Source: Microvirga lotononidis
GTDB taxonomy: Bacteria; Pseudomonadota; Alphaproteobacteria; Rhizobiales; Beijerinckiaceae
Reading direction: 5' to 3'
Length of the DNA stretch: 64,000 bases
Assembly (NCBI RefSeq): GCF_034627025.1
Contig: NZ_CP141048.1
Location: forward strand, 372,001 to 436,000
In this document: positions 36,543 to 47,500 of the stretch, piece after piece
Layout of the letters: each line of letters opens with the position of its first letter
Position numbering within the stretch: position 1 is the stretch's first letter
Made by a program: the position numbers and the translations under genes
Notes under the pieces: model-generated
Seen by the model: only the letters and a program-made list of their open reading frames with translations
What the model was told of the DNA's origin: nothing
Databases searched by the model: none

Positions 36543-38591
36543 TCAGTCTTCTAGCGCTTTGAAAACGGCATCAGCCGCATCTTTATAGAACTCGATACTA
36601 ATCCGCGTCCACAAATCGTCAGGAAGCTCATTGAGCTGCTTCCGCGCCGATACGGGAACTAGCAATGTCTGAGCCTGTCGGTCAACGGCAAGTTCGGCAA
36701 TACGCACAGCATTAGGAATAATTTCTACGGACCCTCCGAGGTTCAGTGATCCGGCAACGATTGTGCCACCTCGAGTGTTTTTCCCGAGCAATGCCCCACA
36801 GAGAGCGACAAGTACAGGGAGACCTAGCCCTGCACCTGACTTGTCTGAATCCATTGCCCGCATCTGTATGGAAAACTCCTCCTCGCGGGGATTACGGTCA
36901 CCAACAAGTTCCTTGGATCTTGTGTACAGATTCTGCTCTCCAACCCGAACGCTCTCCCGGAAAGCTGGTGGCGCTGGTTGATTTAGTATCCTTGCACCAC
37001 TGCCTGGGCCACACGTTACCTCAAGCCTATAGAGTCCTGGGCCATTTTCAGCGACTGTTCCAACTGCCCAAACCTGCCCCGGAGGCAGAGGGTCCGTTTC
37101 AAGCGCCTCGTCGCTCTGAAGCTCAGGTGTTGAGACAAACTGTTCAATCCCATCAAGGCCAAGGGTATAGCTGAAATGGGTATTTCGGAATTCGCTTTTG
37201 AACACTCGCTTCTGCTGTTCCTTAACACGGCGGCGAGCTTCAAGAGAGAGTCTGAGTATCCACTCGAGATCTTCGTCGGGAATATTCACATCCGGATCAG
37301 GATAAAGCAGCTTCGCAATGCCATTGAACGTTTTTCGGACGGCTTCTATATCGCGGCCGCTTAACGCCCCGCCCAAGTGAACTTTCTCTAACGCTGAGAT
37401 TCGATTCATGGATCTCAATTTGGTCCAACATTCACTTAGAAAGTCACTTACCAATCCAAAGTGATTGCTTAGATGCTCGGTCGGGCTGAGCTTCGGGAAG
37501 TCCCATCCTGGGATATACGCATGAAGTCGATCCATGAATGCAGTGTCATTGCGCATTTCGGGCGGAAGTGGGCTGAGAAGATGACCAAACCTCTGCTGTT
37601 GTTCCAGATCTACGTCTAGATTGCCAACCATCATGATGCTGCCGTCCGCGCGGATATTCTCCCTGCCGCGACTGAACTGACCAGAGGCCATGTAGCCTTT
37701 CATAATGTTTACTCCGTCCTTTTGGTCAAAGGACACACCGGCAATCTCGTCGAAGCAGACTATGTCGTACCGGCAAACTAGACCTCGTTCACCCGACGAG
37801 TTGTTTACGAACATCTTTGCCACAGTCGCCTTGCCACCTGAAATCAAGTGGCTATAAGGTGAAATTTGCTGGAATAAATGGCTCTTTCCAGTACCGCGAG
37901 GCCCCAGTTCTACTACATTATAATTAGGTTCAACAAACGGAACCATTCGCAGGAGCATTACAAGCTTTGCTCGATGAGAGAGTGATGAAGGCTCCAATCC
38001 GACAGAGCGGATCAGAAAGTCGATCCACTCGGCAGTCGTAAACTTTTGGCGGCCACGAGCTAAAGCGTCCAGTGCGTCAGACTTAGACATCTGTATTGGC
38101 CGGAGCGCCTCAATGCCAAACGGACGCCCACCCTGCTGTTGGGCAATAATAGCATCGTATGCGAGCGTGATCTCAGCGAAAAAGCCATCGGTTAATATCC
38201 GATCATTGTCACGGACTGCATTATCGTCGATCCGCACATCACGAAGTGCAAGGCTGGGAAGTTCGGCGACATAACAGTCATTCTTAGTGTCGAGCCGAGC
38301 CTTAATGATATCGATGATTTTGACGGATCCTCGGTCTCGAGCCTGCGCTTTGAACAGCTCCTCTGTTCCGGTTCGGACCGTACGATCCCTGAGCTGCTTT
38401 TCAACGATCTCGAGTCCTTCGGTAATCTCAGTCTCATCTACGCTAGCGCAGTATCGGCCTAATAAAAACTCTACAACGTAGGTCGGTACAGGGTACTGGC
38501 GAGCATAGCGCCTGACGAGATCCTTGCGTACCAGAAAGCCGTCGAACGCAGAAGCCGCCAATCGGTCAAGGTGATCCAGTACCATTGTCAT
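36543..38591 (-). CDS. brxL: BREX protein BrxL (AAA+/Lon-like)
   Basis: 682 residues, the usual BrxL size. Domains: an N-terminal DNA-binding part, an AAA+ core with Walker A GPRGTGKS (about 230-237) and Walker B VCFDEI (about 278-283), a conserved MVGNLDVD sensor stretch, and a C-terminal Lon-protease-like domain (DSDKSGAGLGLPVLVALCGA, with GGTIVAGSLNLGG). BrxL forms a DNA-loading ring needed for phage exclusion in type 1 BREX. The start overlaps the pglZ stop by four bases (38588-38591). It is the last gene of the canonical six-gene cluster. Confidence 0.93.
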   Translation of the reverse strand: MTMVLDHLDRLAASAFDGFLVRKDLVRRYARQYPVPTYVVEFLLGRYCASVDETEITEGLEIVEKQLRDRTVRTGTEELFKAQARDRGSVKIIDIIKARLDTKNDCYVAELPSLALRDVRIDDNAVRDNDRILTDGFFAEITLAYDAIIAQQQGGRPFGIEALRPIQMSKSDALDALARGRQKFTTAEWIDFLIRSVGLEPSSLSHRAKLVMLLRMVPFVEPNYNVVELGPRGTGKSHLFQQISPYSHLISGGKATVAKMFVNNSSGERGLVCRYDIVCFDEIAGVSFDQKDGVNIMKGYMASGQFSRGRENIRADGSIMMVGNLDVDLEQQQRFGHLLSPLPPEMRNDTAFMDRLHAYIPGWDFPKLSPTEHLSNHFGLVSDFLSECWTKLRSMNRISALEKVHLGGALSGRDIEAVRKTFNGIAKLLYPDPDVNIPDEDLEWILRLSLEARRRVKEQQKRVFKSEFRNTHFSYTLGLDGIEQFVSTPELQSDEALETDPLPPGQVWAVGTVAENGPGLYRLEVTCGPGSGARILNQPAPPAFRESVRVGEQNLYTRSKELVGDRNPREEEFSIQMRAMDSDKSGAGLGLPVLVALCGALLGKNTRGGTIVAGSLNLGGSVEIIPNAVRIAELAVDRQAQTLLVPVSARKQLNELPDDLWTRISIEFYKDAADAVFKALED

Positions 38592-40918
38592 TCGTCAATC
38601 CCAACTGTCGTAGTCCGCGCCTCTATAATTCCACCATCTCTATCGAGAACGACAACGACTGCCGCTGCTCCGATATGACTCTCATCGTCTACTACGAGGC
38701 TGGCTTCACCAGTTGAACTCAACTCCTTGCTGGCAACAGCAATGGTGGTATTGGGCTGATTTCTGTTGAGACGCAGGTCTACACTTAGGCCTGGATGCGA
38801 GGTTTCAACAGTTACCCTAATCCGGAGGCCTCGCCACGCCAAACTCACAAGCTTGGCACTCACTGTCCCAATGCCGAGCCTTATCCTAAGGTCTGGGATA
38901 ACACACTCTTGCGGACTGATCCCACCGTGGGCGTATTCCGTGCCAGCCAAGTAAGATCCGATGCCCGGAGGCATAGCTATACTTGCATGTGAATCCCAGT
39001 ACCACGAAAAGGTTGTAGCATCCGGTGATGCACCCGGCTTTACTGAAGCACATCGAGCCCACTTCGCAGAAGTCACTGACTTAGGCAGAGCGACCTTCGG
39101 CAAGCCTTCAGGTAAAAGCAGCCAACCATGATCAGTAACAATCCGAATTTGCTTCCAGCCAACGGCATTGAGTGTTTCGACGGTCGCAATGAGATCCGCT
39201 AGTTCGAGATCGATCTGACGAGCGAGCCCAACTCCGAGCTTGTGGCCAAGTTCATCCAGACTTCCTATTTCGCACCACCCGATTTGGCCGGAACTGGCCG
39301 GACCATGTGGATTTTGCCCATCGATGTGTGTGATGCCGATTTGCCCTAAGACTTGCCGCAAGCGCTGCGTTGTAGCCAATGAAGTTGGGTCAGAAAGATA
39401 AGGGCAAAAATCTTCCGAGCTGCCACCCGGTCCAACTTTGCCAGGAATGGGCATCGCGAGTGGCTTCGCCGTTGGTGTGACGGTCGGCAGTGGAGCAAAC
39501 CGATGCCTGATGTCGCATTTGAAATTGAGGGCCGCCAGTCTTTCCTTCAATTCGCATGCAACATCAAATCGGAGGCCATCCACGAATAAGATGCAGGTAC
39601 CAGGCTCCGCGTCAAGGAATGCCGACAACGCGGCTACATTGCTCCCTAGCGGGGTGAGTAGACTTTGAAGGTGCCGTGCAGAAGCGTCCAACCAAGGACG
39701 GTAGATTGAGTTAAGTACCTTATAGATCAGGGGCGCGAACTCACGATGCGTGGTCGCCCATTGCATCACCTTGAGCGCAGCGTAGTCACAGCGCCAACCG
39801 TGATCTGCATAAGTCACAGCAACCGCTTCTGGATTAATGCCCCCGATCGGCACACGTGATAGGCGAGCCACTTCAGAAAGAGGCTGCATGACTAATGCGA
39901 GTGGACTCTCCCCTAATTCGGCCCAAGGTGTACCGCGCCGCTCGGCGTGCTCAACCTCCAAAGCTAGGATCCTTTCACAGGCGTCTATATGTGACAAATC
40001 TGTAACCGCCTCGAGACCAGATCGGAGCTCGCCTTCTGCCTGCTCATTGAGTCGGGGGTGCCGCCCAGTTGATACGAACAGATCTGCATAAGAGTTCTTC
40101 AGGACTGTTGAGAGGCCGGGATAAAGCTTCGGGCTTTGGCAAAAACGCCGCCAAACTGAAGACCAAGTTGCGCCATTATCGTTCACAAGCTTCTCACCAG
40201 CAGCCGCCGGCCCGTCAGTATCCGGGTCGAAGCCGTACGTTTTGGTGCATATCTGGCGAAAAGAATGCCAGCGACCCTCATCGCAACGCTGCCGAAAGGC
40301 TTCAGAATCGCTCATCCAAGTCAGCACTTCACCCACCGGGTCTTCAACATCGAGGCGAAATAGAGCTTCAGAATCGATTCGGTGCCCCAGTAACGTGATC
40401 AGCGGTTCCACCGCAATCCTTGGCAACATGTGTAGAATTGCTTTCCGAGTGGAAGTGTCCTTGGCTATGTCGAGCCCTAACACAGCCTCAAGAAACGCCT
40501 CGACAGTCCAGTCCCGGCCGTTTCGCTGATGCCAAACTGTGCCTCGATAGACCAGCTCTACAAGCGGCTGCAGTTCGATTGGACAGTCCTCAGCGGAGCG
40601 TAGAAGCGCACGTGGAACTTTTGGAAGGTACAGTACCGGCACTGTTCCGAGCGGCGGCACGTCTGCAATAGTTCTGTCGACAACGCACTTAAGCCAAATC
40701 GCTGGACCAGATTTTAAGGCAGGATCGTATGTTCCGAGCACGTACGTATACGGCATTAATCGGCGCAAGGCTGGCATGATAGGAAGCCAGTTTGCGTCGG
40801 ACTCGGTCCACAAGATAGCCGCTGGTATGGCCACACCATCTGCAGTCTGGATGGAGGCGGCGAGGGCTTGTTGAAGTGCCTCCAGCAGCGTCTTGGGTGT
40901 GGTCTGGGTGTCCGACAT
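38588..40918 (-). CDS. pglZ: BREX alkaline-phosphatase-like protein PglZ
   Basis: 776 residues. The alkaline-phosphatase-superfamily PglZ domain is marked by LFVDGLRFD at about 444-452 and a metal-site motif VTDHGWLLLPEG near residue 605. PglZ is a core component of all BREX systems and was proposed to be a metal-dependent hydrolase or nuclease within the BREX complex. Position between pglX and brxL is the type 1 order. A gap of 136 bases separates it from pglX; overlap of four bases couples it to brxL. Confidence 0.92.
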   Translation of the reverse strand: MSDTQTTPKTLLEALQQALAASIQTADGVAIPAAILWTESDANWLPIMPALRRLMPYTYVLGTYDPALKSGPAIWLKCVVDRTIADVPPLGTVPVLYLPKVPRALLRSAEDCPIELQPLVELVYRGTVWHQRNGRDWTVEAFLEAVLGLDIAKDTSTRKAILHMLPRIAVEPLITLLGHRIDSEALFRLDVEDPVGEVLTWMSDSEAFRQRCDEGRWHSFRQICTKTYGFDPDTDGPAAAGEKLVNDNGATWSSVWRRFCQSPKLYPGLSTVLKNSYADLFVSTGRHPRLNEQAEGELRSGLEAVTDLSHIDACERILALEVEHAERRGTPWAELGESPLALVMQPLSEVARLSRVPIGGINPEAVAVTYADHGWRCDYAALKVMQWATTHREFAPLIYKVLNSIYRPWLDASARHLQSLLTPLGSNVAALSAFLDAEPGTCILFVDGLRFDVACELKERLAALNFKCDIRHRFAPLPTVTPTAKPLAMPIPGKVGPGGSSEDFCPYLSDPTSLATTQRLRQVLGQIGITHIDGQNPHGPASSGQIGWCEIGSLDELGHKLGVGLARQIDLELADLIATVETLNAVGWKQIRIVTDHGWLLLPEGLPKVALPKSVTSAKWARCASVKPGASPDATTFSWYWDSHASIAMPPGIGSYLAGTEYAHGGISPQECVIPDLRIRLGIGTVSAKLVSLAWRGLRIRVTVETSHPGLSVDLRLNRNQPNTTIAVASKELSSTGEASLVVDDESHIGAAAVVVVLDRDGGIIEARTTTVGIDE

Positions 40919-41054
40919 AATCGGGCGCTTTCACTTTAACAGGAATTCAGGCGCGGCATTCACCGCTAGTTACGTCCAATCAGCATATCCTGGCATCCTC
41001 TTCGGCGTGCAATTAGACGCTTAGTAGAGAAGCGTGAGGCTTGTTCGCGACAGC

Positions 41055-44000
41055 TCATCTTGTAGTACCTTTCAGAGAAGCCTTTGCTACTCTCGCTCTT
41101 TCCTTCGCAGCTGTCGTATAATGAAGATTATTCCAGCGTTTCCCATCGAAGACGCCGCTACCTGCAAAATCGGCAGCCTTTCCATCCCAAGACCAAAACC
41201 AAGGGTAATCTGTTGCTACTCTATCTTCGCTGGACTCGGTACCGCGGTCCTTGTCCCACGTGATGTTCGGCGTGACACGGAGGATGCACGCATCTGCCTT
41301 CCTCCCCTCTAACGTCCGTGCAACCATGAACGGACGGATGTTGGCTCGAACACCATCGTTGACATCTGGGTCCCAACCAACAGCCTGCAAGTGCAACGGT
41401 TTCCATCGTACAAAGAGATCGAATGGCGGTTCCCCGGCTACAATTGCCTCTAAGCGGGATTTTAGGTGCTCAGCCGCGGCAAGACGGCCGTCCGCACCTT
41501 CGACGCCAGCCTTTTGGTCTTCTCGCTGCTGATCAATCCAGTCGCCTAAGTACGTATAAATCAACTTCTCGAGCGTCCGCCTACCTTCGCCTTTCGCACC
41601 CGCGAGCTTGTGATAGTTCAAAAGTGCATGAAATCCATCGGCCCGCCCGTCCCAAACGTGCCAGATGAAGGGCCTGTCGCGGAACGTCTGCAAATGGCGC
41701 GCGAAGAATTGGTCCCGAAGGTACTCGTCCAACGTCTTCTGTCTGGCTCCCTCAGAGGCAAGAAGTTCCATCAGCTTCGAATGAGACCATTCTGTACCGT
41801 ACGCTACAGCGAGCAAAGCAGTTAGCCGATCTGCAGCTCCTTGCTGACCCTTAATTGGCGTGAGGCAAACGATGCCACTTGTCTCGACATAATCCTCTAA
41901 TCCGTCTGGACCTAAAGGCGGGGACTCCGCAAAGGACACACCAACTTGCCGTGGCCACAGATATCCGAGCAAACGTGCAACGGCCACCTGAAGTGGTTCA
42001 TCTGAGTTCTTAGGTTGGCCGGTAAACAGCCACTGAGTTGGATCAGATGTGTGTGGGGTTGGAAGGGCATCGGCGTATTTCTCTGCAGCCACACCTTTCC
42101 AATGGGCTAGGTCAAACGGCACTACCTCGAATGTACCGTTGTTAACTTTCTTTCCCGGTTCAATCTTTCGGACTGTATTTGCTAGCTCACGCGAATGTGC
42201 GAACGCCAGAAGTGCACCAACGGCAGAACGGTCGCTTGTTGAAATGGCACATACATTGCTATCGAAAGCGTCACCAAAGTAGAGTGCTGTTGGGAGATGC
42301 CGCATTTGGCTGACGGCTATTCCGTATTGCCCCCATGCTTGAACACCCTGGCGTCGAGCTACCGCCGCGCCCCCGTCCTCCCAACGTATTATCTTTGTCA
42401 AACCGGCAACAAGCACGTCTGAACTACCTGTTGTCTGCATGAACTTCCATCCATCATGCTCCGGAACCTCCCAGAACATTCTGACGAGTCTGTCATCGTC
42501 ACCCGACTTTAGGCCCTGGCGAGCTCTTGCATGGTACCCAATCACCGCTCTGTTATTATCGAAAGCGCTATCGTCGACCAGCATGATCCGGGATCCCGGC
42601 CGCGCAAGCTGCTTAGCTTGTTGGATGAATGCGACCTGCCCGAACTCTATCCGTCTGAGCTTATCCTCAAGCGCCGTATCCTTTGTTGCATCTAAGGCGA
42701 AATGCTGTGCAGCTTCGGTCGGCTCTATCGCATTAAGGCAAGCCAAGGTTGCTAGTGGACCTCGATCTCCATACGCCTGCCAGGCCTCCTCTCCGAGAGT
42801 GACAAGAAATCCGATGCTAGATTCTCTAAGGATTTTCTCTCTGAATTTGATGTAAGCCGCTTGAAACAAGGAATTTTGGGGAAATACTACGATCTGGGTT
42901 CCACCAACCGCAATATTGCTGAAGTTTTTCCTAATGAAGACCGTGGCAAGGTCTTGCTTAGCGTCTTCAAAATTGTTGTCACAAAAGTCAACTATATTTT
43001 GATGGGCCTTTCCCCTTCCCAAATAGGGAACGTTTGTAGCTACAATTGTATATCGATTATTTAACAATTCAGCTGCCTTTGACATACCCTGGGCAGCTAC
43101 AGCGACCTCAGTGAGCTCATCGTTGCCATCAGCGAGGGCCTTCTGCAACAAAGGCTCGAGCAAATTGAAGTCGGCTGCAAAAATGTCGCCGCCGGCTCGA
43201 CGCGGATCAATGAGACTGCCAAGCCATGGCGCCTTCGTGAACAGATCATATATCCGCTCCAGTCCGGTTCGGATTCTGGACGAAAAGATGTCGTCCTCTC
43301 TTCCAAGCAGATCGCCTGCAGGAGCCAAGCCTTGCGTAACTGCAGCTTTTTCGCCTAACCGTAACCACTCCTGCCTTGGCATACCGATGGCAAGACCGGA
43401 GCAGGCGAGGTGCAGTTTGGGTAGTGGAGCATGGCGTTTGAGCATCCGCCAAGCAGCAAATGCCAAGCTGAAGGCAGCGATCTGCGTACAGCGCGGATCA
43501 ATCTCGAGCCCATAGATGTTGTCGCGCAGCACCGCTGTAACGGCTTGGTCTTTCGTTAATTGCTCTTCTGCCGAACGTAAGGCGACGAGGATAGAAAAAG
43601 CAAAAACTAGAAAGTGACCAGATCCCATGCACGGATCCATCAGGGTGATATCCTTGGCCGCCTTTGGCCAACTCTCGAATATTCCAGCCGCTGGACGCCA
43701 AGCGCCTTGGGCGGAGTCTTCTCGCACGAAACGCAGATAGGTCCACTCAACTCCGCCGACCGCGCAGGCTGCACGTAGCTCATCCTCCGTCTGAGCAGCA
43801 ATTGCAAGCGCTGGATCTGCAGCTAACACCTTACCTGCCCACCACGCTCCGAGTGTGTTGTGCAGCAGGAACAAGACCATATAATCTTCGGTAAAGAGCT
43901 GGGTGACGGCCGGCAGCTCCTCAATCCCGATCTTGTTACCAGACCTGTTGGCTGCCTCTCGCTGGTCTGTCTGCCAAAACTGATAGACCCAACCTAGGCT

Positions 44001-44537
44001 GTCATCTGCCTGAAACATTGCCGCAGGCAGTGACTTAAGCAATTGCTCTAAAGCTAACCGCGTTTCTGGGGGCATCGCCAAAGATAGGACTGGATCATCC
44101 GTGCGAAAGATCTCGGGCAGCATCCGCTGGGCATAGTTGGCGGCCAACTCCAGCCAGTCGGATCCCTGTTCAAGCGCTAACTCCTGCATATCCTCCATTG
44201 TGAGCGACAACTCACTTCTGGGCTCAATTAGCAGGTTATTCTCCGCAAGGAAGCGGGCGAACAGCATGCGATGCCAGTGCTCATATGCACACTCGGCAAC
44301 TAAGCGTTCTGTCGACTGCCTTCCATTTTGCTCGCGCCGATCACCTAGCTGACGCCCATGTGCCCGAAGCCGGTTTCGGAGCCCACGCTGCTCAGGGCTC
44401 ATATGACCCCATGGCTCATGATGAGCGACAGCCAATTGATCGACCGCCTTTCGCGCGCCAACTTCCGCCACTCGGCGAGCCTGCTTAACCTTATTTTCCA
44501 GATCTCGCCGTAAATCACGCGACAGGGTTGTAGCCAT
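41055..44537 (-). CDS. pglX: BREX adenine methyltransferase PglX, NVPY variant
   Basis: 1,160 residues from ATG 44537 (MATTLSRDLRRDLE), which has AGGA just upstream and sits 26 bases after the brxC stop; the frame extends 31 codons further up but that part would overlap brxC. SAM-binding motif I is DPCMGSGHF at about 301-309. The catalytic motif IV reads NVPY (about 502-505, in ATNVPYLGRGK), not the usual NPPY of N6-adenine methyltransferases. The long C-terminal region is the target-recognition part. PglX marks host DNA at a short asymmetric site and is needed for both self-marking and phage exclusion in type 1 BREX. Confidence 0.92.
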   Translation of the reverse strand: MATTLSRDLRRDLENKVKQARRVAEVGARKAVDQLAVAHHEPWGHMSPEQRGLRNRLRAHGRQLGDRREQNGRQSTERLVAECAYEHWHRMLFARFLAENNLLIEPRSELSLTMEDMQELALEQGSDWLELAANYAQRMLPEIFRTDDPVLSLAMPPETRLALEQLLKSLPAAMFQADDSLGWVYQFWQTDQREAANRSGNKIGIEELPAVTQLFTEDYMVLFLLHNTLGAWWAGKVLAADPALAIAAQTEDELRAACAVGGVEWTYLRFVREDSAQGAWRPAAGIFESWPKAAKDITLMDPCMGSGHFLVFAFSILVALRSAEEQLTKDQAVTAVLRDNIYGLEIDPRCTQIAAFSLAFAAWRMLKRHAPLPKLHLACSGLAIGMPRQEWLRLGEKAAVTQGLAPAGDLLGREDDIFSSRIRTGLERIYDLFTKAPWLGSLIDPRRAGGDIFAADFNLLEPLLQKALADGNDELTEVAVAAQGMSKAAELLNNRYTIVATNVPYLGRGKAHQNIVDFCDNNFEDAKQDLATVFIRKNFSNIAVGGTQIVVFPQNSLFQAAYIKFREKILRESSIGFLVTLGEEAWQAYGDRGPLATLACLNAIEPTEAAQHFALDATKDTALEDKLRRIEFGQVAFIQQAKQLARPGSRIMLVDDSAFDNNRAVIGYHARARQGLKSGDDDRLVRMFWEVPEHDGWKFMQTTGSSDVLVAGLTKIIRWEDGGAAVARRQGVQAWGQYGIAVSQMRHLPTALYFGDAFDSNVCAISTSDRSAVGALLAFAHSRELANTVRKIEPGKKVNNGTFEVVPFDLAHWKGVAAEKYADALPTPHTSDPTQWLFTGQPKNSDEPLQVAVARLLGYLWPRQVGVSFAESPPLGPDGLEDYVETSGIVCLTPIKGQQGAADRLTALLAVAYGTEWSHSKLMELLASEGARQKTLDEYLRDQFFARHLQTFRDRPFIWHVWDGRADGFHALLNYHKLAGAKGEGRRTLEKLIYTYLGDWIDQQREDQKAGVEGADGRLAAAEHLKSRLEAIVAGEPPFDLFVRWKPLHLQAVGWDPDVNDGVRANIRPFMVARTLEGRKADACILRVTPNITWDKDRGTESSEDRVATDYPWFWSWDGKAADFAGSGVFDGKRWNNLHYTTAAKERARVAKASLKGTTR

Positions 44538-44563
44538 ATCCTGTGTCCCCGTTCTGGTTAATA

Positions 44564-47500
44564 TTAGCCAATGAGCACAGGGCCGTTGTCGACCGCAGCA
44601 ATCAGGGTACTGCGTGCCCTGGTGAGCCAAGCCTCAACATCGGTTGAGGTGCGTAACGTTGCTCGCTCGAGTGCAATAGATCTGACCTGTGGCTCCAGTA
44701 ACCGTGCTGCCAATTCCAGAGCTTTTTGCACTCTCCTTGGAATTGCATCATTTTCTGCCTTAGCTCCAGCTATCCCCTTCTCGTCTAGCCGGTGAAGTAA
44801 GGCCTCATCGTTTTGTAAGTTAGGTTCAACCGGAGGCATCAGTCCTGTCTCTGCGAGAATTGCGTTTTGCTGTTCCGACGAAACGGCCTGCCAAAGGTCA
44901 TTGCCGGCCAACTCCGCCAATGCCCTATCATAAAGAGCTTGATGTTCTCCATGTAGACGACCAACAGCCTCTCGAAGGAGAGCCGCCAGTGCGGCGCGAA
45001 TAGGTGCGACCGGGTCCATGGGCTCCAGAAGTAGACGCTCTGAGCGGATCGCCTCCATTTGCTCGAGGTGCTCCTGCGCGCCGTCCAGCCCAACAGCGTG
45101 TCGCGCCATTCGCGTGACCAACCGCCACGCTGGAGATCGGTTAGCCGCAAGATCGCGTGCTTCCCGCCACTGCGGAATATTGTGGTTCAGAATGTCAGCC
45201 TTTGCCCGAATGGCAGCGAGCTGTTCCTGGCCAATGAGACTCTGGAGATCAGTAATCTCCGCCACGCTAGGGCACGGCGGCAACGGCGCTTCGCCGCCGG
45301 CTTGTGTTGCGAGCTTTATGAGCTCCGACAGAAATTCGGGCGCTTTTAGACCTAACTCCTCCGTTTTGCTGGTAATCTCCAGCGATTGGTAGAGCTTACG
45401 CAGTACCATCTTATCTTCAAATGTAAGCGAGCTACCCTCCTTTCGAAAATCGGCCTTTGCGATTTTGTTTTGGTCAAGTTGGCCAGCAGAGAGTGCTACC
45501 CCATTCAGGACAGCAGTCAGCATATCCACTCGGTGCAGTGCGATGAGGGCCGCATCGATAGCATCCTTGGGCCAGCCGAACGGGCTACCTTGAAGATCCT
45601 TACGCAGATCGGCACCGGTCCTACCGGCCCCAACTGTAGCAAGGACCTGCTTACACACTGCATGCTCATGGGTTGGACCAGAGTACCCGACGACCTGGAA
45701 TGGAGAGTCTGCGCCCTCGCGGGCGCGTTTGATTACTGTCTCCCAATGCGCTGCGTCACCCTCATCGAATCGGGGGAAAAGGCGCACTAGCGCATCATCA
45801 GCGGCCGCCTGGATCTGCTCAGGTAGGCTAAGGCGCGTTATTTCGGCTCCGCCGCCCTGGAAGACTCGAGCGTAGGAGACTGTCTCTTTCACTAGGCGAT
45901 CTAACATGCCAGCGGCCTGTGAGAGGCGGCTCTCCATGCTGAGCTTGGCTTCCTCTCCCTCTCGAGTCGAAGGAATCCCCTTCGAGTCCAGAGTCTGCTT
46001 CGCAGCAACAGCGTCGATGATCAGCCGCCGAAGCTCCTCTGGCGAGCGCTGGGGAATGAAGACGAAGATCGTTGCGCTCTCATTGCCAGCTGCGCGGGCT
46101 GCCTCCTCCACTTGCTTAGCACTACATGACCAACCATCACGGATCCAAACATAAAGGGAGTTATTATCCGCAGCAGGCGCCGTGTCACCGCGATGGATAA
46201 TGATTTTCCGTGCGACTTTCGACGCACCATGTAGGATGGTTTGCCTACTAATTACCGACTCAACTTCGGCGTATAGCAGCTGGTCCCGCTGAAAATAGAT
46301 CGACGTCGTATTACTCAGAAGTCGAGCCTGCTGGTTCTTGAACTCACGATCCCATTCGGCACCCTCGCGTGTCTGAAGCCTAAACTCATCTTCGACCGGC
46401 ATCAAATCGCCACGGTCGGCGAGGCGCTTGAGCACATCCTCCACTTCGGCGCGCAACTTTCCATTATCTGCAGCAAGATCGTCAACCAGGAGATCAGCAA
46501 TATGCTCCTTAGTCGCGCGTACGCCGGTATCAAGGCCGGCGTCGCGCTTGAGCTTATTGATCAAGAACACAACCCCGCACACGCGAGCAGCCAAGGAGCC
46601 CAGATCATGACGCACTTGAATGATGCGTTCATTTATCTCGCGGAGCAGCACCCCTGTGTTAACCATTTCAGGAGCGAGAGCCTCGTAAAGCTCATCGGCC
46701 GGAATCACGACACCTAGATGCTTCTGAGAGCGCTTGGCTAGTGCATCGTGTATGATACGGAGCTGGGACCGAAGTTGGCTCTGCGTACCTGCAGCATCAA
46801 GCTGACGGAAACATTCGTCAAAGAATCGCCGTCTGACAGGTAGCATTGGGTAATCATCAACTATGATAGCACGGTCTTCCTCCCGTTCCGCAATTCGGGT
46901 TCCGCGCAGGTGCCTCGATACTTCACCCGCGTGATTATCGAGAGCTTTCCGGACCTCTGTCAGAGCCGCTGGCTTCTTCTGAAGCAGAACCCTTCGCGTT
47001 ACCGTCTCAACATCAATATCCGATAGAGGAATAGCAAGTGTGAATCGGCCCATTAAGCGACGCAAGTTACTAGTCGCACTTAGAGCACTCTGACCCGCAC
47101 CTACAATCATAACCTTGCCATCCAATTGCTTCGAAACGGCTTCAGCCACTTCGCTAACCAAGATAGATCGATCATGAACATCAGCGATGTATTGCTGTAT
47201 TTCATCAAGCGCCAGGAGCGTTAGAGGCATCTGCCCATCTCGTCCCTTCAACTTCAGTGCTTGCCGCGCAGTGTCCAAGAACTCCGCGGTCGTAATGTCA
47301 GCTCTCTGCTGTGGGAACTGTGCCTTCAGCAACTGTCGCACTTCACCTTCGGTAGATCCGAGCCCTGGGAATGCAGCCAGCAACGCCCTTCCAACGATTG
47401 GGCTCACATAAAGATTGTTCAGCTCTGCATGGAAGTTCTTTCCCGCGGCCTCTACCGCGGCGCGAACCTCCTCCAGCTTGCCTTGGGAGTGAAGCCACAG

